A stretch of DNA of 64,000 bases from CAZART01 sp964487555 (GTDB taxonomy: Bacteria > Bacteroidota > Rhodothermia > Rhodothermales > VXPQ01), in the NCBI GenBank assembly GCA_964487555.1, contig CAZART010000002.1, forward strand, positions 56,260-120,259. The letters are read 5' to 3'. Position 1 is the first letter of the stretch; each line of letters begins with the position of its first letter. Positions 43,846-52,863 of this stretch are shown piece by piece. The translations under genes and the position numbers were made by a program. Below the pieces are notes generated by a model. That model made no database searches and was not told where the DNA came from. It saw nothing but the letters and a program-made list of their open reading frames with translations.

Positions 43846-46761
43846 TCACGGCGGCGGAACCGGGAGAACGAGATGAGGTGGACCGACAATGGACCGATAT
43901 GCGAGATCCGCAAACTGCGGCCGTACCTGAGTTATTTTCAGATTCTCGCGCGTCGGATACACGCGGTTCGTAAGAAGAACTACGAAGAGATCCTCATCCG
44001 GATCGATCCACAGAGACGTGCCCGTGAATCCCGTATGCCCGAAACTATTCGGACCGAAGTGCTCACCTGCCGAAGAATAGCCATTCGGACTTTTCGTATC
44101 CCACCCGAGTCCGCGCGTGTGATTGCCGGAATCCTGCGCTCTCGTAAACGTGCGGATGGTTTCAGGTTGCAGAAACTGCCGTCCATTGACATAGCCGTCA
44201 TTGGTGAGCATGAAGGCGAACTTGGCGAGGTCTTCGATCGTGGAAAATAGGCCGGCATGGCCGGATACGCCGCCGAGTATCCACGCGGCCTCGTCGTGCA
44301 CTTCACCCTGGATGAGCCGCTTCCGGAAGAGACCGTCATATTCGGTCGGAACGATGGTCGTATCCGAGAGACGGCCACGATAGGCCGTTTCGTACATCTC
44401 GAGCGGCTCGAAGACGTTTTGGACAATCCAATCACCGAAGGGCTGTGCGGTAATCTTTTCGATCACGAGCATTAGCGTAATCATGCCGAGATCGGAATAG
44501 CGCGACTCCCTGCCGGGCTCGTAGAGCAGCTTCTCAGCCATTATGGCCTCGATGAGCGCCTGGCGATCGATAATGCCGAGCTGATGAAAGGGCCGGAACG
44601 GAATCAGGCCGGCCGTGTGTGTAAGCAGATGACGAATCGTGACGTTGGATTTCCCACCCTGACCGAATTCAGGTAGATAGTCCACGACGCGATCGTCGAG
44701 ATCGAGCCGCCCTTCGTCGTAGAGCTTCATGGCGGCCGTAGTCGTCCCCACGACCTTTGTCAGCGAAGCGAGATCGAATCGTGATCGTTGGGTGACCGGC
44801 ACTACCTTGTCATAGGTGAAGTAGCCGTAGGCACTTGTCTTCGTCAATACGCCGCTTCGTCCGATGGCCACGGCTGCGCCCGGGAATGCCCGATCGGCGA
44901 TGGACGCATTCATGAGCGAGTCGATGCTCCGGAGGGCACCACCGTCCATTCCGGCTTCGGCCGGATAGCCCTCCCGAATCATCTGCTGCGGGAGCTGGAT
45001 TCCGTCGCCGTAACTATACGTATCCGGGATCGTGATCGGAAGCCGGCCCTGGAAGCCCGAGCGCCCGAATAGGGCCTCCGCCGCCGCCCGCTGCGAGGCA
45101 TTGGAGGCGCCGTAGGCGGCGACGTATGCGTCGGGCTGCTCCAGACCCATCACGATGTACGGATTACCGAATGATATCAACGCGACAGGCGGACCGGCGG
45201 CGGCGAGCGCGTTCATAAAGTCGAGGTTCTTCTGCGCAAGATTGATTCGGCCGCTCCAAGACCGCACGTATACGTAGGCCGGGACCACAATTACGTCGTA
45301 CGAAGCTGCTCTTTCCAGGACGGCTTCAAAATCAGCCGGCTGAGATCGGTCGTCGAGCAGATGCGTATCGACCGCCGCCCGCCCGGCATTTCGCCGGAGC
45401 TCCGAAGCGAAGTAACTCCCCACGGAAGGATCCGAAGCGTCACTCAGCGTTACGACCAGTATGTGCTCGGCGTCCTCGATCGGAACGAGTGCGCCCTCGT
45501 TGCGAAGGAGCGTCAGCGAGCGGCGGGCAATCGTTTCGCTGATGGCGCGATGCGGCCCGGTGGCCACGCGGTGGCGGACGGCTTGTAGATCCGTCGTCGG
45601 GTCCTCCGACAGACCGGCCCACGCCTTCGCTCGTAGAATCCGCCGGACGGAGTCGTCGATGCGACGCTCAGAAATCTCACCGGCATCGACGGCTCTCAAA
45701 ATGGCCGCACGGGCGGCGTAAGGATCCTCGGAAAGCAGCAGCATGTCGGCGCCGGCCTTAAAGGCCCGCACGGCCGTATCGCCGGTGGAAAAGTTCGCCG
45801 TTACGCCGGCCATGTCCAGTGCGTCGGTCACAATCAATCCGTTGAAGCCCAGCTCCTTGCGCAGAATCGCGGTGGTCACTCTCGGTGACAGCGTGGCAGG
45901 GACGGTGGGGTCAGGCTCCACTTTTGGAAAGGCCAGGTGCCCCGTCATTACGCTCATTATTCCGTCATTCACAAGCCGGCGAAACGGGATAAGCTCCACC
46001 GTTTCCAATCTGTCCATTCCGAATGGAAGGATGGGCAGCGCGGCGTGCGAATCCGTATCGGTGTCCCCGTGCCCGGGAAAGTGCTTGGCCGTGGATATGG
46101 CGCCGGCATCCTGGACGCCGCGTGCAAAGGCCGCCGACATCTCGGCGACGAGATCCGGCTTCTCGCCGAAGGAGCGGACGTTGATGATGGGATTAAATGG
46201 ATTATTATTGACGTCCGCTACGGGAGCGAAGACCTGATGGGTGCCGAGGGCGCGCGCTTCGACGGCGGTAACGTATCCAGCCATATACGCCAGGTTCGGA
46301 TCGCGGGTGGCGCCAAGAGCCATCGTGCGAGGAAACGTCGTCGTATGTTCAATCCGCATCCCGGCACCCCATTCCATGTCCTGCGAGATCAGGAGCGGCA
46401 CTTGTGAATGCTGTTGAAGCTTGTTGGCCAGCGTGACTTGCTCGAAGGGTTCACCCTGAAAGAACGTAACCCCCCCTATTTCGAAGCGTTCGACGAAGTC
46501 GATGAGCGTTCGATAGTCGGGGTCGTCCTCGCTGGTGTAGAGACTATTCGCACGCACTGAGAAGAGTTGCGAGATCTTCTGTTCGAGCGACAGCGCAGCC
46601 ATCTGCTCCTTGGCCCACGCGGCCGTGCCGGGCCAGAGCTCATCTTCCGAAGGAGCCGCAGGCGAAAAGGGGAACGTGAGCGTCACGTAGGCGGTGAATC
46701 CAGCGATGAAAACGGCCAACGTACCGAGAATAAAGGCAGGCCGATGAAGTCGTTGCAGCAT
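43846..46761 (-). CDS. GH3 beta-N-acetylglucosaminidase fused to a beta-lactamase-like serine hydrolase
   Basis: This 971-residue protein has an N-terminal membrane anchor or signal (FILGTLAVFIAGFTAYVTL). Residues about 45-380 form a GH3 barrel (KHFPGHGDTDTDSHAALP, GLIVTDALDMAGV) of the NagZ type, followed by a GH3 C-terminal domain (380-590). From about 610 there is a penicillin-binding-like hydrolase: SxxK in SLTKVVGTT, YSD in RYSDLGMITL and HTG in GHTGFTGTSLW. Such fusions occur in Bacteroidota and are thought to act on cell-wall sugars and peptides in the periplasm. The canonical Tyr-x-Asn is Tyr-Ser-Asp here. No neighbours share its strand and function. Confidence 0.88.
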   Translation of the reverse strand: MLQRLHRPAFILGTLAVFIAGFTAYVTLTFPFSPAAPSEDELWPGTAAWAKEQMAALSLEQKISQLFSVRANSLYTSEDDPDYRTLIDFVERFEIGGVTFFQGEPFEQVTLANKLQQHSQVPLLISQDMEWGAGMRIEHTTTFPRTMALGATRDPNLAYMAGYVTAVEARALGTHQVFAPVADVNNNPFNPIINVRSFGEKPDLVAEMSAAFARGVQDAGAISTAKHFPGHGDTDTDSHAALPILPFGMDRLETVELIPFRRLVNDGIMSVMTGHLAFPKVEPDPTVPATLSPRVTTAILRKELGFNGLIVTDALDMAGVTANFSTGDTAVRAFKAGADMLLLSEDPYAARAAILRAVDAGEISERRIDDSVRRILRAKAWAGLSEDPTTDLQAVRHRVATGPHRAISETIARRSLTLLRNEGALVPIEDAEHILVVTLSDASDPSVGSYFASELRRNAGRAAVDTHLLDDRSQPADFEAVLERAASYDVIVVPAYVYVRSWSGRINLAQKNLDFMNALAAAGPPVALISFGNPYIVMGLEQPDAYVAAYGASNASQRAAAEALFGRSGFQGRLPITIPDTYSYGDGIQLPQQMIREGYPAEAGMDGGALRSIDSLMNASIADRAFPGAAVAIGRSGVLTKTSAYGYFTYDKVVPVTQRSRFDLASLTKVVGTTTAAMKLYDEGRLDLDDRVVDYLPEFGQGGKSNVTIRHLLTHTAGLIPFRPFHQLGIIDRQALIEAIMAEKLLYEPGRESRYSDLGMITLMLVIEKITAQPFGDWIVQNVFEPLEMYETAYRGRLSDTTIVPTEYDGLFRKRLIQGEVHDEAAWILGGVSGHAGLFSTIEDLAKFAFMLTNDGYVNGRQFLQPETIRTFTRAQDSGNHTRGLGWDTKSPNGYSSAGEHFGPNSFGHTGFTGTSLWIDPDEDLFVVLLTNRVYPTRENLKITQVRPQFADLAYRSIVGPPHLVLPVPPP

Positions 46762-46954
46762 TCAGAAAGATTCGATGGCCGTCTCAGTGATCCAGTGAGC
46801 TTCCAATCTCCGGAACGACGTCAAAGTTTCGTCGCCGGCGAAGCTCGTTTCTCTACTCCTAATTTTCGGAGAATCACTTGAAGGCGCAGATGCGAACAGA
46901 TAAACTGCGCTCGATCACGTCCGACCGGCCCTCACAAGATAGTCCCCATAGAGC

Positions 46955-48322
46955 TTGACCTCCTCTTCGTCATCTCCGCGCCGTATTCTCATCGTTCTTT
47001 TTCTGGGTGTGTTGATGGCGGCGTTGGATATCGCCATCGTGGGTCCCGCCCTACCCGCGCTGCGCGAGCATTACGGCCTGAGCGAGCGCGCGATCGCATG
47101 GGTCTTCAACGTGTTCGTGTTATTCAATTTACTCGGATTGCCGCTCATGGCGCGGCTTTCGGACGTGTTCGGGCGTCGAGCGGTCTACGCGTTGAACGTT
47201 ATACTCTTTGCCGTCGGATCGCTGATCGTTGCTTTAGCACCGCCCTTCTGGGTCGTCCTCGTAGGCCGAGCCGTGCAAGGGCTCGGCGCCTCCGGCATAT
47301 TTCCGGTCGCCAGCGCAGTGGTGGGTGATGTCGTTGCTCCCGGGAAGCGGGGTGCGGCGCTCGGCGTCCTCGGGGCGGTCTTCGGCCTCGCGTTCATCAT
47401 CGGCCCAATACTCGCGGGAGTTCTTCTGCTGGTTGGATGGCCATGGCTCTTCGTCGTTAACATTCCACTGGCCCTCGTCGTTTTCATCGCCGCCCTGCGG
47501 GTTCTCCCGACGGTCGATCCCTCGCGGCAGCGGTCGCTGGATCTGGCCGGCGTCGTACTCGTCGGGATAATCCTGGCGTCGTTCGCCTTCGGGATGAATC
47601 AGATCGACACGGAGGCCTTCGTCGAAAGCGTCCTGTCGGCCCGGGTGCTACCCTGGCTCGTTCTCAGCGGCCTGCTGCTGCCGATATTCGTGCGGGCGGA
47701 GCAGCGATCCGAAAATCCTCTGCTGCGGATCGCCCTTTTCCGGCGTCGTCAAGTGGTTATCGCGAGCCTGCTCGGCGTCGGAGCGGGCTTGACCGAAGCC
47801 GCATTCGTATTTATGCCGGCTATGGCGGTCGAGGCGTTCGACGTCTCGAAATCGACGGCCTCGTTCATGCTGCTTCCGCTGGTTACGGCCGTCGCGATCG
47901 GCTCCCCGATTGGCGGCCGGATCCTGGATCGGCTCGGTACCCGTGTTGTTATTCTCGCCAGCACGGCGATTCTTACGACCGGCACGGCGATCATGGGGTT
48001 CGTTCCCCTCACGGTCACCGTTTTCTATTCCGCTTCGGTGCTTATCGGCCTTGGCCTATCAGGACTACTCGGATCATCGCTGTCGTACATTCTGCTCGAA
48101 GAGGCGCAGGAGGCCGAGCGGACCGTCGCGCAGGGCGTCGTCACGCTATCCATCAGCGTCGGTCAGCTAACCGGGGGAGCACTCATCGGTGCGGTGGTGG
48201 CTTCCGCGGCGGCGGCCCTGCGCGGGTACCATCTCGCCTTTGCGTGCATCGCCGGCGCTGCATTCTTGCTCACGGTGCTTTCTCTCGGTTTGAAAAAACG
48301 GGGCCGAATTAAAGTTGAATAG
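46955..48322 (+). CDS. MFS transporter, drug-proton antiporter (DHA2-like) type
   Basis: This 455-residue protein has about 12-14 hydrophobic segments. The family motif A is LMARLSDVFGRRAVYALNV, and WPWLFVVNIPLALVV is typical of the 14-helix DHA2 antiporters. MAALDIAIVGPALPAL is motif D1. It exports unknown compounds against protons. The called start is a TTG; no ATG lies near, and MTSSSSSPRRILI gives a sensible cytoplasmic N-terminus. Confidence 0.88.
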   Translation: MTSSSSSPRRILIVLFLGVLMAALDIAIVGPALPALREHYGLSERAIAWVFNVFVLFNLLGLPLMARLSDVFGRRAVYALNVILFAVGSLIVALAPPFWVVLVGRAVQGLGASGIFPVASAVVGDVVAPGKRGAALGVLGAVFGLAFIIGPILAGVLLLVGWPWLFVVNIPLALVVFIAALRVLPTVDPSRQRSLDLAGVVLVGIILASFAFGMNQIDTEAFVESVLSARVLPWLVLSGLLLPIFVRAEQRSENPLLRIALFRRRQVVIASLLGVGAGLTEAAFVFMPAMAVEAFDVSKSTASFMLLPLVTAVAIGSPIGGRILDRLGTRVVILASTAILTTGTAIMGFVPLTVTVFYSASVLIGLGLSGLLGSSLSYILLEEAQEAERTVAQGVVTLSISVGQLTGGALIGAVVASAAAALRGYHLAFACIAGAAFLLTVLSLGLKKRGRIKVE

Positions 48323-48523
48323 CGGCCTGCGGATACGCTTATTCAGGTGATGGATGAGTGCCGCCGGGGCATTCGCCGGTCATCTAAGGCCGGCCATGGC
48401 TCCGTCGTCGGCTCGGGATTGATGTGCGGGTGCGGCATTGCCCGACGGTATTCGCGGCACGCAGGATGCACCCAACTGCGCAAAGGAAGGCCGCGGCTGT
48501 TGCAAAATTCAGTCGCTGCCGAA
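48323..48523. other. 200-base intergenic stretch, nothing recognisable
   Basis: Several short out-of-frame readings exist but none with coding character, and no terminator or tRNA was found. Confidence 0.5.
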
Positions 48524-48772
48524 TCAGCGTGATGGTTCGAACTCTGGTGAATCCGACTGGTCGTGGCTAATCAGATCGACCAGCTTTTCTGTGAGCAAGC
48601 CGGTGATCACGACCGCGACGATCTCGGAGAGGATACTCAGGAAGAAGCGGCGAATAACGTATTTGATGGTCTTCGGCAGCAGTAGAAAGGCAGCGGTTAC
48701 GCCGAAGAAGCCGAGCAGCACTGAAATAACACTGTTCCGGGGGCCGGATGCCCCTCGCGACGAAGTCCTCAT
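48524..48772 (-). CDS. Small predicted membrane protein
   Basis: This 82-residue protein starts at MRTSSRGASGPRNSV and has two hydrophobic stretches: VISVLLGFFGVTAAFLLLP at about 15-33 and SILSEIVAVVITGLLTEKLVDLI at about 46-68. A further in-frame ATG at 48799 would add nine residues. No family is recognised. The gene stands alone between the MFS gene (convergent) and rlmN (same strand, 170 bases upstream). Confidence 0.5.
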   Translation of the reverse strand: MRTSSRGASGPRNSVISVLLGFFGVTAAFLLLPKTIKYVIRRFFLSILSEIVAVVITGLLTEKLVDLISHDQSDSPEFEPSR

Positions 48773-48939
48773 AGGATAGACAATGCTATGCTTGAACATT
48801 GAAGATACGCGCTTCTACCTTCAATATAAGGGCTTGCCTTCTAAGCGCCACACCCGCGCATCTAGTCACGCCGTTATTACAGACGGCCGTGCGGCGCGGT
48901 GTGCACCCATATCATACGAGACGTGCGCGTGCATTCAAT

Positions 48940-50046
48940 CTACCGATCCTCCTTAACAGCGAGCTGACCGCACGCCGCGTCGATGTCCTGGCCGCGGCTC
49001 CGGCGCACGGTTACCGTTACACCGCGTTGGACGAGCACGCGAACAAATGCGTCAAGGTGGTGCTCCGGCGTTCGCTCGAAATCGAGACCGGCGACGGGGT
49101 TGTACATAATGAGGTTCACCTTGCTGGGCGCCCAGTCTGCCACGTCGGCGAGTCGACGGGCATCCTCTTCCGAATCGTTAAACCGGTGGAACATGCAGTA
49201 TTCATACGTGAGGCGTCGCCCGGTAGCTGCTGCATAGTATTCGATAGCCTCTCGGAGGGCGGCCAAATCGGTGGCGGCGGCGCGGTTGACCGGCATGATG
49301 CTGCTGCGTAGAGCGTCGGTGGGTGCGTGCAGCGAGACGGCCAGATTGATGCCGAGGTCCTCGTCGGCCAACTGCTTGATGCGGCGGGCCAGCCCGACGG
49401 TCGAGAGGGTGATTCGACGCGGCGCCAAGCCGAGTCCGTCCGGATGCTTCAGGCATTCGATGCTCTTCATCACCGCGTCATAGTTAAGTAGAGGCTCGCC
49501 CATTCCCATAAACACGACGTTCGTGATGGGGCGGCCGTAACGCTCCAGCGAAAGACGATTCATGTAGAACGCCTGATCGAAGATCTCTCCGCACGTCAGG
49601 TTTTGCTGAAAGCCCATGGTTCCCGTGGCGCAAAAGACGCAGCCCATGGCGCATCCCACCTGGCTCGAAACGCACACCGTAAGACGATTCGCCGTTCCAT
49701 CGGGCGCAAGATCAGGAATGAGGACGGTTTCGATGTGCCTGCCGGTCGAGAGCCTGAAAAGGGCCTTCACCGTATCATCTTTCGCGGTCTGCACTTGAGC
49801 CGGTTCGATGCGCCCGATGTAGGCGATCTTCCTGAGCGACTCGCGGAGATCCTGAGGAAGATCGGTCATTTCCTCGAATGAAGTCGCTCCCTTTCCGTAT
49901 AGCCACTTGAACAGCTGACGGCCGCGGTATGCCTCCAGGCCCAGGTCTACGACGAACGCTTCGAGTTCGTCACGCGCAATCGCTTTGACGTCGATTTGGT
50001 GCGGCGCTGCGCCTGCGTACTCTATGGTCGGGCCTGGTACTTCCAC
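48940..50046 (-). CDS. rlmN: 23S rRNA/tRNA adenine-C2 methyltransferase RlmN
   Basis: This 368-residue radical-SAM enzyme has the cluster motif CAMGCVFCATGTMGF, an N-terminal accessory helical domain, GMGEPLLNYDAVMKSI, LSTVGLARRIKQLADE and the methyl-carrying C-terminal Cys region (RRSRGQDIDAACGQL). It methylates A2503 of 23S rRNA and A37 of some tRNAs. The gene starts 84 bases downstream of the ABC permease on the same strand, so it might be the tail of the heme A operon transcript. Confidence 0.97.
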   Translation of the reverse strand: MEVPGPTIEYAGAAPHQIDVKAIARDELEAFVVDLGLEAYRGRQLFKWLYGKGATSFEEMTDLPQDLRESLRKIAYIGRIEPAQVQTAKDDTVKALFRLSTGRHIETVLIPDLAPDGTANRLTVCVSSQVGCAMGCVFCATGTMGFQQNLTCGEIFDQAFYMNRLSLERYGRPITNVVFMGMGEPLLNYDAVMKSIECLKHPDGLGLAPRRITLSTVGLARRIKQLADEDLGINLAVSLHAPTDALRSSIMPVNRAAATDLAALREAIEYYAAATGRRLTYEYCMFHRFNDSEEDARRLADVADWAPSKVNLIMYNPVAGLDFERTPEHHLDAFVRVLVQRGVTVTVRRSRGQDIDAACGQLAVKEDR

Positions 50047-50130
50047 TACGAGCTTCGTCTCTGGGACTTAGATCCTCCGGCATCCATGATCTACAACGCG
50101 TGACGAATACACACCGTTTCGGCGGCGGCG

Positions 50131-50916
50131 TCACGAATTGGTTGACGACGTCTGAACCGCCCGTACGGCGAGTAAAAACATGAGGATGGCGAACGCGGCG
50201 GTGACCGAGAGTGAGATGCCCAAAGTCGGGGAAGCGAGAGGAGAACTCGCCGGCAGATACATCGCATTCCGCACTCCGGCCACACCATAAGAGACCGGGT
50301 TGAGGCGAATGATCCACTGGAGAATGGTCGGTGCACCGTCCGCGGGGAAGAACGCACCGGAGAGCACCCAGAGCGGCATTAAGAACAGATTCATTACGGC
50401 ATGAAAGCCGCGCGTCGTGCGCGTCCTCCAGGCGATGACGACGCCCAGCGCCGTAAAGCTCAGGCCGATCAAGAAGGTGACGACCAGCATGAGCGTGACC
50501 CCCGCGATCGAGGGCGTATGAGCCACGACGGGCAGCAATGCGATGAAGAGGGAGGCCTCGATTACGGCAAGCGTTGTTCCTCCGAGAATCGTGCCGAGCA
50601 CGAGCGCGTAGCGGGGACTTGGCGACACGAGTGCCGCTTGCAAAAAGCCGGATTTACGCTCCTCGACGATGGAAATGGTCGAGAAGATCGACGTGAATAG
50701 TGCGACGAGTGCAAGGATTCCCGGGAAGAGAAATTCGAGGTAGGGAACGCCGGCAGAGCCGACCTCAGCGTGCGGGATTCGGAAGGACTCTCGGAATCCG
50801 AAACCCAACAGCAGCCACACGACGAGGGGCTGCAGGAACGCGCCGGCGACGCGGTTATAGTCGCGGATGAACTTGATCATCTCGCGTTTCCAGAGCGCAA
50901 GGACCGTTCCGATCAT
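50131..50916 (-). CDS. ABC-2 type transporter permease
   Basis: This 261-residue protein has six hydrophobic segments and an ABC-2 permease pattern: MIKFIRDYNRVAGAFLQPLVVWLLLGFGF, LVALFTSIFSTISIVEERKSGFLQAALVSP and MPLWVLSGAFFPADGAP. It pairs with the ATPase encoded just upstream, whose stop it overlaps by ATGA. The position after ctaA-ctaB suggests export or handling of a heme-related or respiratory-chain component, but the cargo is not known. Confidence 0.9.
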   Translation of the reverse strand: MIGTVLALWKREMIKFIRDYNRVAGAFLQPLVVWLLLGFGFRESFRIPHAEVGSAGVPYLEFLFPGILALVALFTSIFSTISIVEERKSGFLQAALVSPSPRYALVLGTILGGTTLAVIEASLFIALLPVVAHTPSIAGVTLMLVVTFLIGLSFTALGVVIAWRTRTTRGFHAVMNLFLMPLWVLSGAFFPADGAPTILQWIIRLNPVSYGVAGVRNAMYLPASSPLASPTLGISLSVTAAFAILMFLLAVRAVQTSSTNS

Positions 50917-51881
50917 ACACCTACAGAACGTTCATCGGGTGCGGCGGCCGGCGCGGAAACGTCGGCCTCCTCCAGCCGGCGTCCGGCGTGAACCATGAAA
51001 ACGTCTTCCAGGGAAGGTCTACGTACGGTTGCGGATCGGATGAGGAACGAGCACGATTCGTACAGCGTGCCCAGCAGGTCGTGCGCGTCGGGGCTGGAGA
51101 TTCGGATGCGCGAGCCGGTAAGGCGCGCATCTACCTCAAGACGTGCGTTGATCCACCGCAAAAGCTCCGGAGGGTCGTCGCTTTCCAGCCATAACATCTC
51201 CTCACCGATCTCACTTTTCAACTCAGCGGGGCTGCCCTCTGCTACAATGGTACCGCGGTCGATAATAGCGAGGCGATCACAGCGATCAGCCTCCTCCATA
51301 ATGTGGGTAGCCACGATGATGGTGGTACGCTCTTTTTGTTGCAGCCGTCGGAGCATCTCCCAGAACATCTGCCGCGCGGCGGGGTCGAGTCCGGTCGTGG
51401 GCTCATCGAGAAGCAGGATCGGCGGAGCATGTATCAATCCTCGAACGATATCGGCCCGCCGCTTCAAACCGCCTGAAAAGGTGGATATGCGATCTTTCTT
51501 TCGGCCGCTCAGCCCGAACAGAGGAAGCAGCACCTCCAGCCGCTCGTCAACGCGAGAACGGTTGAGGCCGTAAAGGGAGGCGTGCGTCCGGAGGTTCTCC
51601 TCGAGAGAAAGCTCCTGGTCGAGAGCCGGTTCCTGGAAGATGATGCCGAAACGGCGACGTACGGTGGGTGGATCTGCAACGACGTCGACCCCGCCTACTC
51701 GGGCCGATCCACGGTCCGGCTTGATAAGGGTAGCGACAATTCGGAGAAGCGTCGTTTTTCCTCCACCGTTCGGTCCCAAGAGCCCGAACAGGGATCCGCT
51801 CTTTATATGCAGGGAAACGTCCTGTAGCGCGTTTCTGTCGCCGTAACTATAGCTCAGCCCGTCGAGTTGAACATCGGTCAT
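50913..51881 (-). CDS. ABC transporter ATP-binding protein
   Basis: This 322-residue ATPase has Walker A GPNGGGKTT (Gly where Ser or Cys is usual), Q-loop IIFQEPALDQELSLEENL, signature FSGGLKRRADIVRGL, Walker B ILLLDEPTTGLDPAAR and switch His in VATHIMEEADRC. A DrrA/NodI-like C-terminal extension runs from about 225. It powers the adjacent ABC-2 permease. The ATG at 51881 overlaps the ctaB stop (ATGA), proving close coupling; a much longer open frame upstream overlaps ctaB and is not real. Confidence 0.93.
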   Translation of the reverse strand: MTDVQLDGLSYSYGDRNALQDVSLHIKSGSLFGLLGPNGGGKTTLLRIVATLIKPDRGSARVGGVDVVADPPTVRRRFGIIFQEPALDQELSLEENLRTHASLYGLNRSRVDERLEVLLPLFGLSGRKKDRISTFSGGLKRRADIVRGLIHAPPILLLDEPTTGLDPAARQMFWEMLRRLQQKERTTIIVATHIMEEADRCDRLAIIDRGTIVAEGSPAELKSEIGEEMLWLESDDPPELLRWINARLEVDARLTGSRIRISSPDAHDLLGTLYESCSFLIRSATVRRPSLEDVFMVHAGRRLEEADVSAPAAAPDERSVGV

Positions 51882-52849
51882 CCAGCGAACAGACCGCCGA
51901 GCAGGATTCGGTCTAATAGTAGCATAAGAACCAGCACGGGAATGTAAACGATAGATACGCGGAGGACCATCCGCGCATCTTGCACTGAGTAGGAGCGGTA
52001 GAACTCCAAAGCGGCGTGTAAGAACCAGCCGCCGAGCAGAAACGCCCCCAATGCGTAGAGCCAACCGCTGAGCCCGAGCACGTTCGGAATGAAGCTCACT
52101 ACGGCGAGGAGAGCGGTATACGCGAGCGTCTGACGAACCGTCGAGCGGCCGTCGGGATTCGCGACCGGAAGCATGACGTAGCCGGCCCGCTCGTAGTCCT
52201 TCCGGTACATCCAGGCCAGCGAAAGAAAGTGCGGCATCTGCCAGGCCGCCAAAACGCCGAACATGGCAATGCCGCCCCAACCGACCGACCCTGTTGCGGC
52301 CGTCCATCCTCCGAGGGCAGGAAGAGCGCCCGGCAGCGTCCCGATAAGGGTATTCCAGGTGGTCCGCCGTTTGAGCGGCGTGTAAACGAAGAGATAAAGC
52401 AGCGCCGTACTGAGTGCGAGAACGCCGGTAAGCGGATTCGTCAGCGGGCAGAGCAGGGCCACGCCGATCGCGACAAGGACGGCGCCGAAGTTTCGCGCGG
52501 CTTCGGGCGCAATGCGGCCGGCCGGGAGCGGCCGGTCCTTGGTACGTCTCATAAGGGCGTCCTCGTCCCGTTCTAGCCAATGATTCAGAACGGACGCACC
52601 TGCGCTCGTCAGGCACACGCCGACTATTAGGAAAACGAAACTAAAGAGCTCGAATGACGGAACCGGCGCAAGGACGTAGCCCGCTACGGAGGACAACGCC
52701 ACAAGAAACGTAATCTCCGGCTTCGTCAGCTCGAAATAGTCGCGCAATACATCGCTGCGAGAGGCGGCCGGGACAGAAATGGTATGAGCCCGCACGTCGG
52801 AATTGTTCACAGGTGTTGAACTGAAACGGGCGTCGGTCGGCACAGGCAA
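51878..52849 (-). CDS. ctaB: Protoheme IX farnesyltransferase (heme O synthase)
   Basis: This 323-residue UbiA-type enzyme has eight to nine helices, LTKPEITFLVALSSVAGYVLAP at the N-terminus, first motif NHWLERDEDALMRRTKDRPLP and second motif YTPLKRRTTWNTLIGTLPGALPALGGW. It adds a farnesyl group to heme B, giving heme O for cytochrome oxidases. It is 14 bases after ctaA and overlaps the ABC ATPase gene by four bases. Confidence 0.95.
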   Translation of the reverse strand: MPVPTDARFSSTPVNNSDVRAHTISVPAASRSDVLRDYFELTKPEITFLVALSSVAGYVLAPVPSFELFSFVFLIVGVCLTSAGASVLNHWLERDEDALMRRTKDRPLPAGRIAPEAARNFGAVLVAIGVALLCPLTNPLTGVLALSTALLYLFVYTPLKRRTTWNTLIGTLPGALPALGGWTAATGSVGWGGIAMFGVLAAWQMPHFLSLAWMYRKDYERAGYVMLPVANPDGRSTVRQTLAYTALLAVVSFIPNVLGLSGWLYALGAFLLGGWFLHAALEFYRSYSVQDARMVLRVSIVYIPVLVLMLLLDRILLGGLFAG

Positions 52850-52863
52850 TTTCCGATCAGCAG

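Noticed and set aside
48530..48550. GGTTCGAA as a tRNA T-loop
   Set aside because: The flanking bases do not pair as a T-stem, no acceptor or anticodon arm was found, and the bases fit the coding end of the small membrane protein.
50913..52616. 567-codon reading for the ABC ATPase
   Set aside because: The extra upstream part overlaps the ctaB gene in another frame; the ATG at 51881 with ATGA overlap is the natural start.
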